Below are positions 58,352 through 60,000 of a DNA stretch of 60,000 nucleotides, piece after piece. A model generated the notes under the pieces. It searched no databases. It was not told the origin of the DNA and worked only from the letters and a program-made list of their open reading frames with translations. How positions within the stretch are numbered: the stretch's first letter is position 1; the number at the start of each line of letters is the position of its first letter. The translations under genes and the position numbers were made by a program. This stretch comes from Polytrichum commune (Eukaryota; Streptophyta; Polytrichopsida; Polytrichales; Polytrichaceae): the NCBI GenBank assembly GCA_950295325.1, contig OX485804.1, positions 47,990,001-48,050,000 of the forward strand. The letters run 5' to 3'.

Positions 58352-60000
58352 CTAAACTGTAGCATGGGCTAAGATCCCCCTTTCAAGAATTGTTTTCACC
58401 TCCAAGAAACTGAGGGTAGGCGCATGCATGAAGAGGTCATGGTCGGCCTCTAGTTTGCAGACTTGTACGTATATATAGTAAAGATGCTTACAAGGTCGGA
58501 ATGGACACCCGCGTCTACCCAGCTTAGCCATTGTCTCTTTGAACGCCGGGCAATTGCAGTCTGGGTAGGCACTGATTGAGAGATGGTAAACTGACTCCGT
58601 GGGAGCTGGTTTAGATTGCAAAGTTACAACGCATCCAAAACCGGGTTGAGGTATCATTACTACCTTCAGAATACTTGCCTTCATTGCTCTAGCGGAATCA
58701 ATGTTCTGCATGTGCTTCGAACTGGCACAAGTGATTGAGCAGCGCATGTTCTTAGACTTTCGTGTTTTAGGATAAACGTCCGCATTATCTGGCATTGGAA
58801 CCTGTGACAGATCCGGTGGCGGTGCTGAACTGTTGAACGTGCGGCTCACAGGAACACTTTGCTTTTGGGGAAGTTGAAATCCCGCATTCTCCAACGCCTC
58901 AATCTCGGAACGTGTGAGATTGGTCCCTATCTTCACAGGCCAAACCGACGGGATGGGAGGTCGTTCCTCGTAATCCGAAAATGGCTCTATCCATCGTCGA
59001 CGATACCCCTTCACACACCTCTCAATATCGTCAGCACAGAAAAAAAACTGCTCTACCACCTTCTGGTTGCCTTTTTGAGGGTGGGTCCAAAGGCCAGTGT
59101 ATGTGGGAGCTGGTGTGCTCTTCCCGTTTTGGACGATATGGGCTGTACACTTTTTTCAAGTGACAGCCATCTGCGCCCAACAAGCCTTCGCAGAAACCTT
59201 ATTAATTCGGGCAATGTGCCATAGCTTCTCATTCACACGAGTCTCCTCCACGGCCGTCACCCGTCCAATATCTATGCCAATTGAGGCAGGGGGCTGTGTT
59301 GGGCGTTCCACTTCCACGTGAACTTCCTCATGGATGGTACTCAAATTTTGAGCACGAGCACGTGTCACCCTCCGACCCACTCGAGGACGTGAAAAAATAA
59401 CAGTGTCTGGCCTATGAGTTTCTTCTTCGGCGCCAAGGGGAAGATCCGGTTTCCGTTTCCTCGACCCAAAAACCTCAGCTCCTTCGAGGTGTGCGTTTCG
59501 AGTACAAAAATCTTCGGCTCCGGGCATGTTCAAGACGGCTACGTTCAGGGTAGTCGGATCCCCAGTTCGGTGAGCTCGGCGTTGGGCTGTGCGAAGTCGA
59601 AGTTCTTCTCTCGAGGGTCCAGAGCCTCCCGCTCCACCTTTGAGGTATTGATAGTACCCCACCACTTGCAGGAATGCTCTAACGTAATCATCGACGGCTG
59701 CCACGTAGAGATCGCCACCCCTATTGCCGGACGCTTGCAACCATTTGTTGTGAACGGTCTCAGCAAGGTTGCAAGAGGGCATTTCAACTAGTTCATCCGG
59801 AGAATATTTCTTCTCTTGTACGAAGGCAACTGTTTAGAAAATGTTCGGAAACTCAAGTGAGCAAGGAGTAGTCGTGGTGGGCCATGCCATTTAAAAGCAA
59901 AAGATTTAATATTGTTAAGATACTACATTAGACGCAGAGAAAAGAATGCAAACTTAAAGAATTAAATAATTTGAATGAAAGAGTGTATACTTACCAGTTC
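58352..60000 (-). CDS. SWIM zinc-finger, Mutator-transposase-like gene (3' part, one in-frame stop)
   Basis: Enters from the right edge. Transcribed leftward, an exon ends GAACTG at 59995, followed by GTAAGT; an intron occupies 59994-59830 and the next exon starts at 59829 after CTAAACAG. That exon runs open to the TAG at 58352 except for a TGA at 59158-59156; the frame before and after is the same. Recognisable parts: NLAETVHNKWLQASGNRGGD, typical of the region after the catalytic core in plant Mutator-like transposases; a basic region with SRKRKPDLPL; ADDIERCVKGYRRRW; and a SWIM zinc finger CNCPAF...PCKHLYYIY, spacing C-x-C-x19-C-x-H, near the C-terminus. SWIM fingers of this kind bind DNA in MULE transposases. 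The DDE core would lie outside the window. Either a slightly decayed transposon or a host gene derived from one. Confidence 0.6.
59830..59994 (-). other. 165-bp intron of the SWIM gene
   Basis: Minus-strand donor GTAAGTATAC at 59994 and acceptor TTTTCTAAACAG ending at 59830. Stops occur in all frames inside, while the flanking exon reads AFVQEKKYSPDELVEMPSC in phase. Confidence 0.65.

Overview
The window is nuclear DNA of a streptophyte, most likely a land plant with a large, repeat-rich genome; I cannot name the species. Three observations support this. The genes are split by many GT-AG introns. A chloroplast-type rhodanese of the plant STR10 type and a plant-type EXO70A exocyst subunit are present. 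There is also a short interstitial run of the plant telomere repeat (CCCTAAA). Nothing looks bacterial or organellar.

Layout. 1-1.9 kb: degenerate retroelement-like sequence, then the leader of the first gene. 1.9-9.5 kb (+): a 13-exon gene for a protein with a Pro/Gln-rich N-terminus, a MyTH4 domain and a FERM domain, and no motor domain that I can find. 9.5-13.6 kb: non-coding, with a Harbinger-like MITE, a partial second copy and a large fold-back element. 13.65-16.36 kb (+): three-exon STR10-like rhodanese with an N-terminal targeting region and its active-site Cys. 16.4-18.3 kb: convergent intergenic space. 18.3-26.5 kb (-): complete 12-exon EXO70A, 655 aa, with an unusual Pro/Gly/Gln C-terminal tail. 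26.5-28.8 kb: upstream region of EXO70. 28.8-57.5 kb: a gene desert of decayed transposable elements: MITEs with terminal inverted repeats, a 500-bp element present as an inverted pair, a LINE reverse-transcriptase fossil, LTR-like sequence, simple repeats and a 35/36-bp minisatellite with higher-order order. 57.6-60 kb (-): a Ty3/gypsy gag fossil, then a spliced SWIM zinc-finger gene of Mutator-transposase type that enters from beyond the right edge and carries one in-frame stop.

The three genes are not an operon or pathway. The MyTH4-FERM protein and EXO70 may both relate to cytoskeleton and membrane trafficking, but their adjacency is probably chance. What links them physically is their introns. 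The same ~340-bp fold-back family sits twice in the MyTH4-FERM gene and twice in EXO70, and other dispersed repeats are also shared between the gene introns. All exon joins were made by eye from splice consensus, reading frame and remembered family patterns; no alignment was run.
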